DNA of 64,000 nt from Dietzia sp. NCCP-2495 (GTDB lineage Bacteria; Actinomycetota; Actinomycetes; Mycobacteriales; Mycobacteriaceae): positions 1 to 64,000 of the forward strand of contig NZ_BRVN01000013.1 of the NCBI RefSeq assembly GCF_026011735.1, written 5' to 3'. The notes beneath the pieces are model-generated. The model ran no database searches. It had not been told where the DNA came from and saw only the letters and a list, made by a program, of their open reading frames with translations. How positions within the stretch are numbered: position 1 is the first letter of the stretch; each line of letters begins with the position of its first letter. Shown here one piece after another: positions 11,661-21,244 of the stretch. The translations under genes and the position numbers were made by a program.

Positions 11661-12557
11661 GTGGCGCAGAACACTGGGGCGATGGATCCCGCGCTGTTCT
11701 CCCGCGCGGAACTGCTGGGAGCTGACGATCCTGCAGCCGGTGAGGGGTTCTCGGCGATCCCCGAACCGGAGCCACTGACCTCGCACGGTCCGGCGGTCGT
11801 CCTCTCGATGTGCAACCAGAAGGGCGGGGTCGGCAAGACCACCAGCACCATCAACCTCGCGGCCTCGCTCGCGGAGTATGGTCGCCGGGTGCTCGTGGTG
11901 GACCTCGATCCGCAGGGTGCACTGTCCGCCGGTCTGGGGATCGCGCACCACGAACTGGAACTGACCGTCTACAACCTCCTCGTGGACCACACCGTGTCCA
12001 CCGAAGAGGTCCTGGTTCGCACCCGCGTCGAGGGCGTGGATCTGATCCCGGCCAACATCGACCTGTCGGCGGCGGAGATCCAGCTGGTCAACGAGGTCGG
12101 TCGCGAGCAGGCCCTTGGCCGCGCCCTGTACCCGGTCTTGGACCGGTACGACTACGTCCTGATCGACTGCCAGCCGTCACTCGGCCTGCTCACGGTCAAC
12201 GCCCTCGCGTGCTCGGACGGCGTGCTCATCCCCATGGAGTGCGAGTACTTCTCGCTGCGTGGCCTGGCCCTGCTCACCGACACCATCGACAAGGTGCGCG
12301 ACCGGATCAACCCTCGTCTGCACCTGACCGGCATCCTCATCACGATGTTCGACCGCCGCACGGTGCACGCACGGGACGTGTTGGGCCGGGTCGTGGAGGT
12401 GTTCGGGGACAAGGTGTTCGACACCCTCGTCACCCGCACGGTCCGCTTCCCGGAGACGACCGTGGCCGGGGAGCCCATCACGACCTGGGCGCCACGCTCG
12501 GGAGGTGCCCAGGCGTACCGGGCGCTGGCCCGCGAGGTCATCCAGCGCGGTAGGTGA
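11661..12557 (+). CDS. ParA-family ATPase (orphan, Rv1708-like)
   Basis: A 298-residue deviant-Walker ATPase with CNQKGGVGKTTSTINLA, the Walker A' DLDPQGALS motif and VLIDCQPSLGLLT. The first ~45 residues are a poorly conserved extension. No parB is adjacent; instead it sits between xerD and scpAB, as in M. tuberculosis Rv1708, suggesting a chromosome-organising role distinct from the oriC-linked ParA. GTG 11661 has a GAGAGGAG ribosome site. Confidence 0.9.
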   Translation: MAQNTGAMDPALFSRAELLGADDPAAGEGFSAIPEPEPLTSHGPAVVLSMCNQKGGVGKTTSTINLAASLAEYGRRVLVVDLDPQGALSAGLGIAHHELELTVYNLLVDHTVSTEEVLVRTRVEGVDLIPANIDLSAAEIQLVNEVGREQALGRALYPVLDRYDYVLIDCQPSLGLLTVNALACSDGVLIPMECEYFSLRGLALLTDTIDKVRDRINPRLHLTGILITMFDRRTVHARDVLGRVVEVFGDKVFDTLVTRTVRFPETTVAGEPITTWAPRSGGAQAYRALAREVIQRGR

Positions 12558-12565
12558 GGTCTCCG

Positions 12566-13450
12566 ATGACCGGCGCGCCCGAGCTCGACGGGCACGTGGC
12601 GCCGCCGTTCGACCCCACCGATCCGCACCGGGCGGGCGTGCCGGAGCCAGCCACCGAGCCGGACGAGACCGGCGGGTTCCGGGTCCACCTCACCAATTTC
12701 ACGGGTCCGTTCGACCTGCTCCTCAAGCTCATCGACTCGCGTCGACTCGACGTGACCGAGGTGGCGCTGCACGCGGTGACCGACGAGTTCATCGCCTACA
12801 CCCGCGACCTGGGAGTGGAGGCCGGACTCGAGGAGGTCACGGAGTTCCTGGTGGTGGCGGCGACGTTGCTCGACCTCAAGACGGCACGGTTGGTCCCGTC
12901 CGGCGAGGTCCAGGACGTGGAGGACCTGGCATTGCTGCAGGCGCGGGACCTGCTCTTCGCCCGCCTACTCCAGTTCCGGGCGTTCCGGCAGGTCGCCGAA
13001 TTGTTCGGCGAGCTCGACCGCACGGCCCGGCACTCGTATCCGCGGACCGCGGGGCCGGACGACGAGTTCCTGGGGATCCTGCCGGAGGTCGAACTGGGCG
13101 TGGACGCCGAGCAGCTCGCCACGATCGCCGCGGTGGCGTTCCGCCCGCGTCCGGTCGACGAGGTGGGGGTGGCCCACATCCACGCGCCGGTCGTTTCGGT
13201 TCCCGAGCAGGCCGGTCGGGTCCTGGAACTGTTGAAGTTCCGGGGACGCGGTCAGTGGGTAGATTTTCGGGAACTGGTGGCCGGCTGTGAGGAGAGCCTC
13301 GTCGTCGTCGCCCGGTTTCTCGCCCTGTTGGAGTTGTACCGGGCGCGCGCGGTCGCGCTCACCCAGGAAGAGGCGCTGGGGGACCTGTTGGTGAGCTGGA
13401 CGGGTGAGGACGGCGACCAGGTGACGAGGGGGAGGGACGAATGGACGTGA
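12566..13450 (+). CDS. scpA: Segregation and condensation protein A
   Basis: ScpA is the kleisin that bridges the SMC heads. The protein contains the family landmarks FRVHLTNFTGPFDLLLKLI, DVTEVALHAVTDEFIAY and ATLLDLKTARLVPSG, with the C-terminal winged-helix region around FRELVAGCEESLVVVARFLALLELYR. ATG 12566 has a GAGG ribosome site 6-7 nt upstream; an alternative GTG at 12554 overlaps the parA-like stop by 4 nt and cannot be excluded. It overlaps scpB by 10 nt. Confidence 0.92.
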   Translation: MTGAPELDGHVAPPFDPTDPHRAGVPEPATEPDETGGFRVHLTNFTGPFDLLLKLIDSRRLDVTEVALHAVTDEFIAYTRDLGVEAGLEEVTEFLVVAATLLDLKTARLVPSGEVQDVEDLALLQARDLLFARLLQFRAFRQVAELFGELDRTARHSYPRTAGPDDEFLGILPEVELGVDAEQLATIAAVAFRPRPVDEVGVAHIHAPVVSVPEQAGRVLELLKFRGRGQWVDFRELVAGCEESLVVVARFLALLELYRARAVALTQEEALGDLLVSWTGEDGDQVTRGRDEWT

Positions 13451-14256
13451 GTGACGACGTGCCGGTCGGGGACCGCCCGGAGGTCCCGGACGTGTCGTCG
13501 GAACCGGACGGGGTGGGTGTGACGGGCGACCCTGACGGGGGCGGGGGCGACGCCGGCACGCTGGCCGACGACGACAACGACAGCAACGACGACAACGACG
13601 ACACGCTGAGCATCGACCCCGACGTGCCGCCACTGAGGGCCCGCCTCGAGGCGCTCCTCCTCGTCGTCGACCAGCCGACGGCCGAGGGGATCCTCGCGAC
13701 GGCCGCCGGTGCCACCGCGGGCGAGGTCGATGCCGAACTCCGTGCCTGGCGCGACGACCTGACGGCGAGCGGCAGTGGCATGGACCTGCGGCGCACAGGC
13801 GAGGGCTGGCGACTCTACACCCGCCGCGAACTCGCCCCGTACGTCGAGCGGCTGCTCACGGACGGCACCCGCGCCACGTTGACCCGGGCGGCGCTCGAGA
13901 CTCTGGCCGTGATCGCCTACCGTCAGCCGGTCACCCGGTCGCGGGTCGCGGCCGTGCGCGGCGTCAACGTGGACGGCGTGATGCGCACCCTCGTGGCGCG
14001 CGGACTCGCGATCGAATGCGGCACCGACGCGGACACCGGGGGCATGCTGTATAGGACGACAGAGCTCTTTCTGGAAAGATTGGGCCTCGCGTCGCTCGAC
14101 GAGCTTCCGGACATCGCCCCGTTGCTGCCGGATGTCGACCTGGTCGACGAGATGAGTGACGACCCCGCGGAGGATCCGCGGATTCCCGTGGGACGGCGCC
14201 GCAGGGCGGCGGACCCCGAACCAGACACACCCACCACCGACGACGAAGAGATGTGA
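13441..14256 (+). CDS. scpB: Segregation and condensation protein B
   Basis: ScpB is the kite-type winged-helix partner of ScpA in the SMC complex. The core (about 60-230) shows LRARLEALLLVVDQPTAE, GWRLYTRRELAPYVERLL and TLAVIAYRQPVTRSRVAAVRGVN. It is preceded by a strongly acidic ~55-residue N-terminal tail with a run of Asp/Asn, and followed by a charged tail. ATG 13441 has an AGGGGGAGGGA ribosome site inside the end of scpA, indicating translational coupling. The acidic tail is longer than in most ScpB proteins. Confidence 0.92.
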   Translation: MDVSDDVPVGDRPEVPDVSSEPDGVGVTGDPDGGGGDAGTLADDDNDSNDDNDDTLSIDPDVPPLRARLEALLLVVDQPTAEGILATAAGATAGEVDAELRAWRDDLTASGSGMDLRRTGEGWRLYTRRELAPYVERLLTDGTRATLTRAALETLAVIAYRQPVTRSRVAAVRGVNVDGVMRTLVARGLAIECGTDADTGGMLYRTTELFLERLGLASLDELPDIAPLLPDVDLVDEMSDDPAEDPRIPVGRRRRAADPEPDTPTTDDEEM

Positions 14257-14263
14257 CGTCCCC

Positions 14264-15022
14264 ATGACAGAATCCGCTGGCCGAGAAGGCGCACCGGTCC
14301 GGCTCCAGAAGATCCTCGCGCAGGCAGGAGTCGCCTCACGGCGCGCCTCCGAGGACCTCATCGCCCGGGGCCGGGTCGAGGTGAATGGCAAGATCGTCCG
14401 CGAGATGGGTCTCAAGGTCGATCCCGCCACCGCGGTGATCCGCGTCGACGGCACCCGGATCGTCCTCGACGAGAAGATGGTCTACCTCGCGCTGAACAAG
14501 CCGCGCGGTGTCCACACGACCATGTCCGACGAGCGCGGGCGCCCCTGCGTCGGCGATCTCGTGGCCGACCGGATCGACGCCGGGCAGCGGCTGTTCCACG
14601 TCGGACGCCTCGACGCCGACACCGAGGGACTGCTGCTGGTGACGAACGACGGCGAGCTGGCGCACCGCCTCATGCACCCCTCGTACAAGGTGTCCAAGAC
14701 CTACATGGCGACCGTGACCGGCGTCGTGGGCAAGGGACTCGGCAAGCAGCTGCGCGAGGGCATCGAGCTGGAGGACGGCCCGGCGAAGGTCGACCAGTTC
14801 TCCCTCCTCGACGTCCACGACGGACGCTCGCTGGTCAAGGTCGTCCTGCACGAGGGCCGCAAGCACATCGTCCGCCGCCTCCTCGCCGAGGCCGGGTTCC
14901 CCGTCGAGGACCTGGTGCGTACCCGCTTCGGTTCGGTCGCGCTCGGTGACCAGCGCCCGGGATCGTTCCGCAAGCTCAACCGCACCGAGATCTCCGATCT
15001 GTTCACGGCGGTCGGGCTGTGA
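14264..15022 (+). CDS. rluB: Pseudouridine synthase RluB family
   Basis: A 252-residue rRNA pseudouridine synthase: an S4 domain at the N-terminus ([20 protein letters not shown]) and the catalytic motif [17 protein letters not shown] containing the nucleophilic Asp. [14 protein letters not shown] is typical of the RsuA/RluB/RluE/RluF subfamily. By comparison with RluB it probably modifies 23S rRNA in helix 89, but the exact target cannot be seen. ATG 14264 lies 7 nt after scpB; the end overlaps cmk by 4 nt. Confidence 0.92.
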   Translation: MTESAGREGAPVRLQKILAQAGVASRRASEDLIARGRVEVNGKIVREMGLKVDPATAVIRVDGTRIVLDEKMVYLALNKPRGVHTTMSDERGRPCVGDLVADRIDAGQRLFHVGRLDADTEGLLLVTNDGELAHRLMHPSYKVSKTYMATVTGVVGKGLGKQLREGIELEDGPAKVDQFSLLDVHDGRSLVKVVLHEGRKHIVRRLLAEAGFPVEDLVRTRFGSVALGDQRPGSFRKLNRTEISDLFTAVGL

Positions 15023-15738
15023 GCGCCGCGCGTCCGAGCCGGCGCATCGCGATCGACGGTCCCGCCGGGACCGGAAAGTCCACGCTCGCCCGCACGCTCG
15101 CCGGACGGGTCGACGGGGCCTACCTCGACACCGGCGCCATGTACCGCGTCGCGACTCTGCAAGTACTCCGTGCCGGGATCGATCCCGAGGACGCCGCCGC
15201 GGTGATCAGCGCAACCGCCGATCTGCCGTTGGAGATCGGTACCGACGCCGGCGCCGAACGCATCCTGCTGGACTCCGAGGACGTGAGCGAGGAGATTCGC
15301 ACCGCGTGGGTCACCGCGAACGTCTCCGCCGTGTCGGCGGTGCCGGAGGTACGCGAGAACCTCGTCCGGCTCCAGCGGAAGCTGGCTGCCGAGGGCGGCA
15401 TCGTGGTTCTCGAGGGCCGGGACATCGGCACCGTCGTGCTCCCCGATGCCGAGGTCAAGATCTATCTCACCGCCAGCCCGGAGGTGCGTGCGCGGCGCCG
15501 CACGGACCAGGACCTGGCCGCGGGGCGGGAGGCGGACTATGACGAGGTCCTCGCCGCCGTGATCGAGCGCGACCGCAAGGACTCCACCCGCGCGGCCAGT
15601 CCGCTGCGCCCCGCTGAGGACGCCGTGGTGATCGACACCTCTGACCTCACGCTCGACGAGGTGCTCGAGAAGTTGGTCGCCCTCGCCGAGGGAACCGAGG
15701 CGTCTCAGGGCGCCACCGCAGAAGGGAACGCACAGTGA
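15019..15738 (+). CDS. cmk: Cytidylate kinase
   Basis: Cmk phosphorylates CMP and dCMP with ATP. The P-loop is [15 protein letters not shown], followed by [16 protein letters not shown], the [23 protein letters not shown] motif and the lid RARRRTDQD. The 239-residue length is usual. The GTG start overlaps the rluB stop (GTGA) and the gene overlaps der by 4 nt, so rluB-cmk-der is a coupled trio, as in other actinobacteria. Confidence 0.95.
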   Translation: MSAARPSRRIAIDGPAGTGKSTLARTLAGRVDGAYLDTGAMYRVATLQVLRAGIDPEDAAAVISATADLPLEIGTDAGAERILLDSEDVSEEIRTAWVTANVSAVSAVPEVRENLVRLQRKLAAEGGIVVLEGRDIGTVVLPDAEVKIYLTASPEVRARRRTDQDLAAGREADYDEVLAAVIERDRKDSTRAASPLRPAEDAVVIDTSDLTLDEVLEKLVALAEGTEASQGATAEGNAQ

Positions 15739-17192
15739 CCGGTACCGAGGACTTCGACCTGCCCACCGGACCCGGTGAGGAGACCATCGAGGACAGCTGG
15801 GACGACGACACCGACTGGGACGCGATCGCCTCGGATTTCGCCGACGAGATCCGGGCGGAGGTCGAGGGCGTCGAGGTGCTCCCGACCGTCGCGATCGTCG
15901 GGCGACCCAACGTCGGCAAGTCCACCCTCGTCAACAGGATCATCGGCCGCCGCGAGGCGGTCGTCGAGGACGTCCCCGGCGTGACGCGCGACCGCGTGTC
16001 GTACGAGGGACTGTGGAACGGTCGATCGTTCATGGTGCAGGACACCGGCGGCTGGGAGCAGGACGCGAAGGGCATGCACCGCTCGATCGCGCAGCAGGCC
16101 GAGATCGCCATGGGGACCGCCGACCTCATCGTGTTGGTCTGCGACGGCACCGTGGGGATCACCGCCGGTGACGAGACCGTGGCCAAGACACTGCGCCGGT
16201 CAAAGACCCCGGTGATCCTCGCGGTGAACAAGGTGGACAGCGAGAAGGCGGAACTCGAGTCCGCCGAGTTCTGGGGCCTCGGCTTGGACATGCCGTTCGC
16301 CATCTCGGCAGCCCACGGTCGCGGTACCGGCGACCTGCTCGACGAGATCGTCTCCAAGCTGCCGTCCAAGGCGACCATGCGCGAGGTCACCGACGCGCCC
16401 CGCCGCGTCGCCCTGGTGGGAAAGCCGAACGTGGGTAAGTCGAGCCTGCTCAACAAGCTCACCGGCGAGGACCGGTCCGTGGTGGACAACGTCGCCGGAA
16501 CGACGGTCGACCCCGTCGACTCCCTCGTGGAACTCGGCGGTAAGACGTGGCGATTCGTCGACACCGCCGGCCTGCGTCGCAAGGTGAACCAGGCCTACGG
16601 ACACGAGTACTACGCGTCGTTGCGTACCCGGGGCGCGATCGAGGCCGCCGAAGTGGTGGTGTTGATGCTCGACGCCTCCGAGCCCATCACGGAGCAGGAC
16701 CTCCGGGTCATCTCGATGGTCGCCGACGCAGGGCGCGCTCTGGTGATCGCGTTCAACAAGTGGGACCTCGTTGACGAGGACCGTCGGTACGACCTGGACA
16801 AGGAGATCGACCGCGAGCTGTCGAAGATCCTCACGTGGGCGCACCGGGTGAACATCTCGGCTCATACCGGCCGTGCACTGAACAAGCTTGTACCGGCGAT
16901 GGAGATCGCGCTCGATTCGTGGGACAAGCGGATTCCGACCGGCCCGCTCAACACGTGGATGAACGAGGTCGTCGCGGCCACGCCGCCGCCGATGCGTGGC
17001 GGTCGCCTCCCGCGAATCCGGTTCTGTACCCAGGCCACCACCCGGCCGCCGACGTTCGTGCTCTTCTCGACCGGCTTCCTGGAGGCCAACTACCGTCGAT
17101 TCCTCGAGCGCAGATTGCGCGAGACCTTCGGTTTCGACGGTTCTCCGGTGCGGGTGAACGTGCGCGTGAAGGAGCGTCGACAGCGCAAATGA
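15735..17192 (+). CDS. der: Ribosome biogenesis GTPase Der (EngA)
   Basis: Der carries two consecutive GTPase domains followed by a KH-like domain and acts in 50S assembly. G1 motifs are [12 protein letters not shown] (about residue 58) and [12 protein letters not shown] (about 232); matching DTGG/DTAG and NKVD/NKWD motifs follow each. The C-terminal KH domain shows [20 protein letters not shown]. An acidic ~45-residue N-terminal extension precedes the first G domain, as in other actinobacterial Der proteins. The start GTGA overlaps cmk. Confidence 0.96.
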   Translation: MTGTEDFDLPTGPGEETIEDSWDDDTDWDAIASDFADEIRAEVEGVEVLPTVAIVGRPNVGKSTLVNRIIGRREAVVEDVPGVTRDRVSYEGLWNGRSFMVQDTGGWEQDAKGMHRSIAQQAEIAMGTADLIVLVCDGTVGITAGDETVAKTLRRSKTPVILAVNKVDSEKAELESAEFWGLGLDMPFAISAAHGRGTGDLLDEIVSKLPSKATMREVTDAPRRVALVGKPNVGKSSLLNKLTGEDRSVVDNVAGTTVDPVDSLVELGGKTWRFVDTAGLRRKVNQAYGHEYYASLRTRGAIEAAEVVVLMLDASEPITEQDLRVISMVADAGRALVIAFNKWDLVDEDRRYDLDKEIDRELSKILTWAHRVNISAHTGRALNKLVPAMEIALDSWDKRIPTGPLNTWMNEVVAATPPPMRGGRLPRIRFCTQATTRPPTFVLFSTGFLEANYRRFLERRLRETFGFDGSPVRVNVRVKERRQRK

Positions 17193-17200
17193 CCCCCGAT

Positions 17201-17229
17201 TTCAGTCACGCAAAAGGGTGCGCTAATCT
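17201..17229 (+). promoter_or_regulatory. Candidate promoter of the tRNA-Pro gene
   Basis: TTCAGT at 17201-17206 and TAATCT at 17224-17229 are separated by 17 nt, and the tRNA begins 32 nt after the -10 box. The -10 is a good match to the actinobacterial TANNNT consensus; the -35 is weak. Confidence 0.5.
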
Positions 17230-17261
17230 AGTCCAGTCGCCGCGAGGAGCGGAGACGGTCA

Positions 17262-17335
<74 letters not shown>

Positions 17336-17341
17336 CACAAT

Positions 17342-17377
17342 GAAGCCCCGGGACGGAGAGATCCGCCCCGGGGCTTC
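17342..17377 (+). terminator. Intrinsic terminator hairpin after tRNA-Pro
   Basis: An 11-bp perfect GC-rich stem (17342-17352 with 17367-17377) begins 6 nt after the tRNA, with a 14-nt loop. The downstream T content is low (cgtcgt), as is common in this type of genome. Confidence 0.8.
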
Positions 17378-17519
17378 GTCGTGCTCGGAGCGTCTCGGCG
17401 CTACAGGACGGCGGGTATCCAGACCACATCGACGCGGCGCGGTGCGTTAGCCTTGCGCAGGAAAACCCTTGGATCGGATCGGGTTCGGGGGCCGACGCGT
17501 CGCGGAGGGGTTGAGCCGG

Positions 17520-18146
17520 GTGGGAGAACTTCTCATCGTGATCGGTCTGGTGGTCGTCGTAGGCGCGATCATCGGACTCGTGATCAAGTCCAGGAACAGC
17601 GGGAAGAACGCCGGACCGGGGGCTCGTGTGGATCCACTGGCTTCCGGTCAGATGGCGCAGGGGTTCGGGCCGAAGAACCTCGGTCCGGGCGCGATCGTCG
17701 CCTACGGCGGGGTCGACTACGTCGTGCGCGGGAGCATCACGCTGCGTCAGGGCGGCTTCGTGTGGTGGGAGCACCTCCTCGACGGGGGCGACGGCGCCCG
17801 GTGGCTCGGCGTGGAGGAGGACGAGGGACAGCTCGAACTCACGTGGTGGACCACCCGCAAGGGGCACGGCCTCCAGCCCTCACCCGAGCTCGTGTTGGAT
17901 GACCGCGTTTACCGCGAGGACGAGTCCGGCGAGGCCCACTACACCTGTGAAGGAACGACGGGGCTGCCCCCGCAGGGACGCATGCGGTACCGGGACTACC
18001 AGACCGGCGACGGCAGTTCGCTGCTCTCGTTCGAGAACTGGGACGACGCGGGCTGGGAGCTCTCCTCGGGCCGCCCGATGTCACCGGGGGAGATGACCGT
18101 CTACCCGGCGCCGCCCGCAGCCGGCGATCCGGGGTACGTCAAGTGA
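17520..18146 (+). CDS. DUF4178 membrane-anchored protein
   Basis: A 208-residue protein with one N-terminal membrane helix (residues about 3-22, LLIVIGLVVVVGAIIGLVI) followed by a soluble domain rich in Trp, Gly and Tyr (FVWWEHLLD, LELTWWTT, FENWDDAGWELSSG) that matches the DUF4178 pattern. It is the first gene of a five-gene cluster matching Rv2597-Rv2601. GTG 17520 has an AGGGG about 10 nt upstream and starts directly at the membrane helix; TTG 17469 in the same frame is a possible alternative. Function unknown. Confidence 0.8.
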   Translation: MGELLIVIGLVVVVGAIIGLVIKSRNSGKNAGPGARVDPLASGQMAQGFGPKNLGPGAIVAYGGVDYVVRGSITLRQGGFVWWEHLLDGGDGARWLGVEEDEGQLELTWWTTRKGHGLQPSPELVLDDRVYREDESGEAHYTCEGTTGLPPQGRMRYRDYQTGDGSSLLSFENWDDAGWELSSGRPMSPGEMTVYPAPPAAGDPGYVK

Positions 18147-18700
18147 CCCTGCACGACCTGGACGTGGCGCCGGACGACGTCGCTGCCCGGGAACTGGGCT
18201 ACCGGGTCGACACGGAACCCGCGCCGGCAGCCCTCGCGACCGAGGAGTTCGAGCACCCACACCTCCCGGTCTCGCTCAGGGCGGCGATCCTCGGGGCATC
18301 CCACGCGATCACGATGGTGGTCGACGGAGAGGACACGGTCACGGAGGAGGTGTCCTGCCGGGCTTCGGCAGGTCACGGGCTGCCCCGGGATCCTGAGTCC
18401 AGTCGAGGTCAGTGGGGGACCCACCGTCTGCGTGGTGCGGTCGAGACGCTGTCCGCTGCGGCGTTCCGGGAACTGGTGGACGATCTGACCGCCCGCGGCG
18501 AGCAGGACGAGAACGTCCTCGCGGGCCGGTTCCCGGGGGCGGCGGGCGCACTCACCGTGGTCGAGGCCCGGGCCGACGAGCGCGGCTGGCAGTGGCGGAC
18601 CTGGCACCTGTACCCGGCGACCGCCGGTGGCGACGTGGTGACCACCGAGTCCACAGTCGAGGTCGCAATCTCGGGTGCGGCGATGGAGGTGGTGGCGTGA
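18143..18700 (+). CDS. DUF2617 family protein
   Basis: A soluble 185-residue protein resembling DUF2617, with ILGASHAITM near residue 50 and a Trp-rich end (GWQWRTWHLYPAT). It has no signal peptide or membrane segment. Its GTG start overlaps the DUF4178 stop and its stop overlaps the DUF4247 start, so the three are translationally coupled. Biochemical function is unknown. Confidence 0.78.
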   Translation: MTLHDLDVAPDDVAARELGYRVDTEPAPAALATEEFEHPHLPVSLRAAILGASHAITMVVDGEDTVTEEVSCRASAGHGLPRDPESSRGQWGTHRLRGAVETLSAAAFRELVDDLTARGEQDENVLAGRFPGAAGALTVVEARADERGWQWRTWHLYPATAGGDVVTTESTVEVAISGAAMEVVA

Positions 18701-19116
18701 AGGGCAGGAGAGGTCTCCTCATCGCGCTGGTCGGAGGCGTGATGGCCGTGCTGCTGGGGCTCGTCCTGGTGGCGGGAGGCAAGAACGCGGTGCGCTACGT
18801 GCGTGACAACTACACGCCCACGGCCCAGGCCGCCAACACCTACGACTGCCGTGGTGACGTTGACGCGACCGTCGCCGACATCAGGGACCACGAACGTCCC
18901 GACGCGAGCCAGAAGCAGGGCGAGACCGAGTACCTGCGCTACGGCGACGACATGATCATCGTCGGCCCCTCCGGGGGACTCGGGTGTCGGGTCCAGCTCG
19001 ACGAGAACTCCCGGACTCTGCAATCCGGCGGCTTCCTGTTCCTCGGCGGATCGTTCGGACCCCGGAGCCCGGCCAGTTCGTCGGGCGGGAGCTCCGGCGG
19101 GTTCGGAGCCAAGTGA
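18697..19116 (+). CDS. DUF4247 membrane-anchored protein
   Basis: A 139-residue protein with an N-terminal membrane helix (about 5-26), an extracytoplasmic domain containing two cysteines that could pair (in NTYDCRGD and GGLGCRVQ), and a Ser/Gly-rich tail. The YGDDMIIVGPSGG region fits the DUF4247 family (Rv2599-like). The GTG start overlaps the previous stop by 4 nt. Confidence 0.75.
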   Translation: MKGRRGLLIALVGGVMAVLLGLVLVAGGKNAVRYVRDNYTPTAQAANTYDCRGDVDATVADIRDHERPDASQKQGETEYLRYGDDMIIVGPSGGLGCRVQLDENSRTLQSGGFLFLGGSFGPRSPASSSGGSSGGFGAK

Positions 19117-19159
19117 CCCACACGACCGGCCCAGGTGGCCACGACCAGAAGGAGAACCG

Positions 19160-19600
19160 GTGAACACCGCTGTCCGTTTGCCCGAACTGCTGGACGGAAT
19201 CGGGCTGTCTCTGGCGTACTTCGGCGTGGGCGCCCTGGTACTGGCCGTCGGCTTCGTCGTCCTCGACGTGCTGACCCCCGGAAGCCTCCGGCAACACATC
19301 TTCATCGATCATCGACCCAATGCCGCCGCGCTCCACGCCGCCTCGTCGGTGGCCCTGGCGATCATCGTGGTCACCGTCATGACCAACGCCTCCGATGACC
19401 TGCTGTGGGGAATCGTCGACGTGGTCGTGTACGGCTTGCTCGGCGTGGTGTTCCAGGCCGTGACGTTGGTGATCCTCGAACTGGTGGTGCCGGGTCGGTT
19501 CCGTGACCTGGTGTCGGCGCCGACGTTCAGCACCGCCTCGCTCGCCGTCGCGGCGACTCTCATCGCGGTCGGCGCGGTCAACGCCGCAGCCATTGCCTGA
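19160..19600 (+). CDS. DUF350 four-helix membrane protein
   Basis: A 146-residue polytopic membrane protein with four hydrophobic segments (about 17-40, 58-78, 86-108, 120-144), typical of DUF350 (Rv2600-like). GTG 19160 follows an AGAAGGAGA ribosome site. DUF350 genes are often found beside membrane-fused spermidine-synthase-like genes, as here; a shared role is an inference from context. Confidence 0.82.
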   Translation: MNTAVRLPELLDGIGLSLAYFGVGALVLAVGFVVLDVLTPGSLRQHIFIDHRPNAAALHAASSVALAIIVVTVMTNASDDLLWGIVDVVVYGLLGVVFQAVTLVILELVVPGRFRDLVSAPTFSTASLAVAATLIAVGAVNAAAIA

Positions 19601-21203
19601 CCGCCCGCCCGTCGATGCGGGCGAGGAGGTCGTCGTCCCGTTTCTCGGCGGGCGCTGGTGGCGTCCGGTCGTCCTGGCCGCCGTGGCCGCCTGCGCCGCG
19701 TGTGGCCTGATCTACGAACTGGCCCTGCTCACCCTCGCCACCACGGTCCAGGGCGGTGGGATCGTTGCGACCAGCCTCATCGTTGCGGGCTACGTCGCGG
19801 CCCTCGGGCTCGGCGCCCTGCTCGCCAAGCCGTTCGTCAACCGCGCGGCGGCGACGTTCATGGGGATCGAGACCGCGCTCGGGTTGGTCGGTGGGGTGTC
19901 GGCGACCGCGCTGTACGTCACCTTCACCTCGCTCGGCACGCAGTCGTCCCTCGTCGTGCTGGCTCTCGCCACGGCGATGATCGGGGCGCTCGTGGGTGCC
20001 GAGGTCCCCCTGCTCATGGCGCTCCTGCAGACCGGTCGCCGCAGCGGAGCGCAGGAGGCGGGCAGGACCCTCGCCAATCTCAACGCCGCCGACTACCTGG
20101 GGGCGCTCGTGGGTGGTCTGGTGTGGCCGTTCCTGCTGCTCCCGGTGATGGGGATGCAGCAGGCCACGGCGGTGACCGGTTTGGTCAACATCGGCGCGGC
20201 AGCGATCCTCCTGGCACTCGTTCTCCGCCATTTCCTGCCGCGTGCACGGACGATCGCGGCGGGATTTTCTCTGGCGGTCGTCGCGGTCCTGCTGGGTCTG
20301 TTGCTCGTCGCCGTCGACGACGTGACCGAGTGGTCCAGGGCGCGCCTCTATCCCGACCCCGTGGTGGCCCACTCGCAGTCCGCGTATCAGGAGATCGTCG
20401 TCACCAGCGCCAGGTACAACGGGCGTACGGATCGGCGCCTCTATCTGGACGGGACACTGCAGTACTCGAGCCTGGACGAGTACCGCTACACCGAGTCGTT
20501 GGTCCAGCCCGCGATGTCGGGTCGCCCAGCCGAGGTGCTCATCCTCGGCGGCGGTGACGGGCTGGCGGCGCGGGACGTGCTGGAGGTCCCCGGTGTGAGA
20601 AGGGTGGTCCAGGTGGAACTGGACCCGGCCGTCCTGGAACTCGCCAGGACGGTGTTGTACGACGACAACGCCGGGTCGCTCGATGACCCGAGGGTGGACG
20701 TGGTCGCCGATGACGCGTTCACGTGGCTCCGCCGGGGAGGCGACGGGATGGTGCCGGCCGGAGGATTCGGGGCCGTACTCGTCGATCTCCCGGATCCTCG
20801 TAATGCGGCCCTGTCCCGCCTGTACTCGCAGGAGTTCTACGCGATGATCCGGCGGGTGGTCAGCGAGGACGGACTCATGGTGGTGCAGTCGGGCAGCCCG
20901 TACTCCACACCTCATCAGTTCTGGCGCGTCGAGTCGACGGTCCGCTCGGCCGGCTGGGGCACCACGCCCTATCACGTCCACGTCCCCACCTTCGGTGACT
21001 GGGGCTACGTGCTGGCGGGGACAGGACAGGAGCCGCCGCCTCTGCGGCTCCGGCAGGACGTGGACGGACTGAAATACCTCGACGAGGGGGTGCTGGCAGC
21101 GGCAGGTGAGTTCGGCCGGGACGTCAGCCCGCTGGATCTGGCACCGTCCACGCTGGACCAGCCCAGAATCCTCGACGACTCCCGGCGCGGTTTCGAGCGG
21201 TGA
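19593..21203 (+). CDS. Membrane-fused spermidine synthase-like aminopropyltransferase
   Basis: The first ~230 residues contain seven hydrophobic stretches, beginning at VVLAAVAACAACGLIYELALL. The remainder is a spermidine-synthase-type Rossmann domain: LYLDGTLQYSSLDE, LILGGGDGLAARDVLE, VELDPAVLELAR, VVADDAFTWLR and VDLPDPRNAALSRLYSQEFY. It matches Rv2601 in position. The usual Tyr-His-Glu triplet after the substrate loop reads YTES here, so the His is absent; the catalytic Asp of DLPDP is present. TTG 19593 overlaps the DUF350 stop and is the best available start, though it has no clear ribosome site. Product not determinable. Confidence 0.8.
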   Translation: MPDRPPVDAGEEVVVPFLGGRWWRPVVLAAVAACAACGLIYELALLTLATTVQGGGIVATSLIVAGYVAALGLGALLAKPFVNRAAATFMGIETALGLVGGVSATALYVTFTSLGTQSSLVVLALATAMIGALVGAEVPLLMALLQTGRRSGAQEAGRTLANLNAADYLGALVGGLVWPFLLLPVMGMQQATAVTGLVNIGAAAILLALVLRHFLPRARTIAAGFSLAVVAVLLGLLLVAVDDVTEWSRARLYPDPVVAHSQSAYQEIVVTSARYNGRTDRRLYLDGTLQYSSLDEYRYTESLVQPAMSGRPAEVLILGGGDGLAARDVLEVPGVRRVVQVELDPAVLELARTVLYDDNAGSLDDPRVDVVADDAFTWLRRGGDGMVPAGGFGAVLVDLPDPRNAALSRLYSQEFYAMIRRVVSEDGLMVVQSGSPYSTPHQFWRVESTVRSAGWGTTPYHVHVPTFGDWGYVLAGTGQEPPPLRLRQDVDGLKYLDEGVLAAAGEFGRDVSPLDLAPSTLDQPRILDDSRRGFER

Positions 21204-21244
21204 CTCCGGCGCGCCCGGTCACCGTGACTCCGGCGCGCCCGGTC
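21200..21244 (+). repeat. 21-bp direct repeat at the spermidine-synthase-like stop codon
   Basis: GTGACTCCGGCGCGCCCGGTC occurs at 21200-21220 and again at 21224-21244. The first copy contains the TGA stop of the preceding gene. The remaining 235 nt up to the next start show no gene. Confidence 0.85.

Noticed and set aside
17445-17455. Possible IdeR half-site (GTTAGCC) before the DUF4178 gene
   Set aside because: Only one half is present; the 19-bp dyad expected for IdeR/DtxR is absent.
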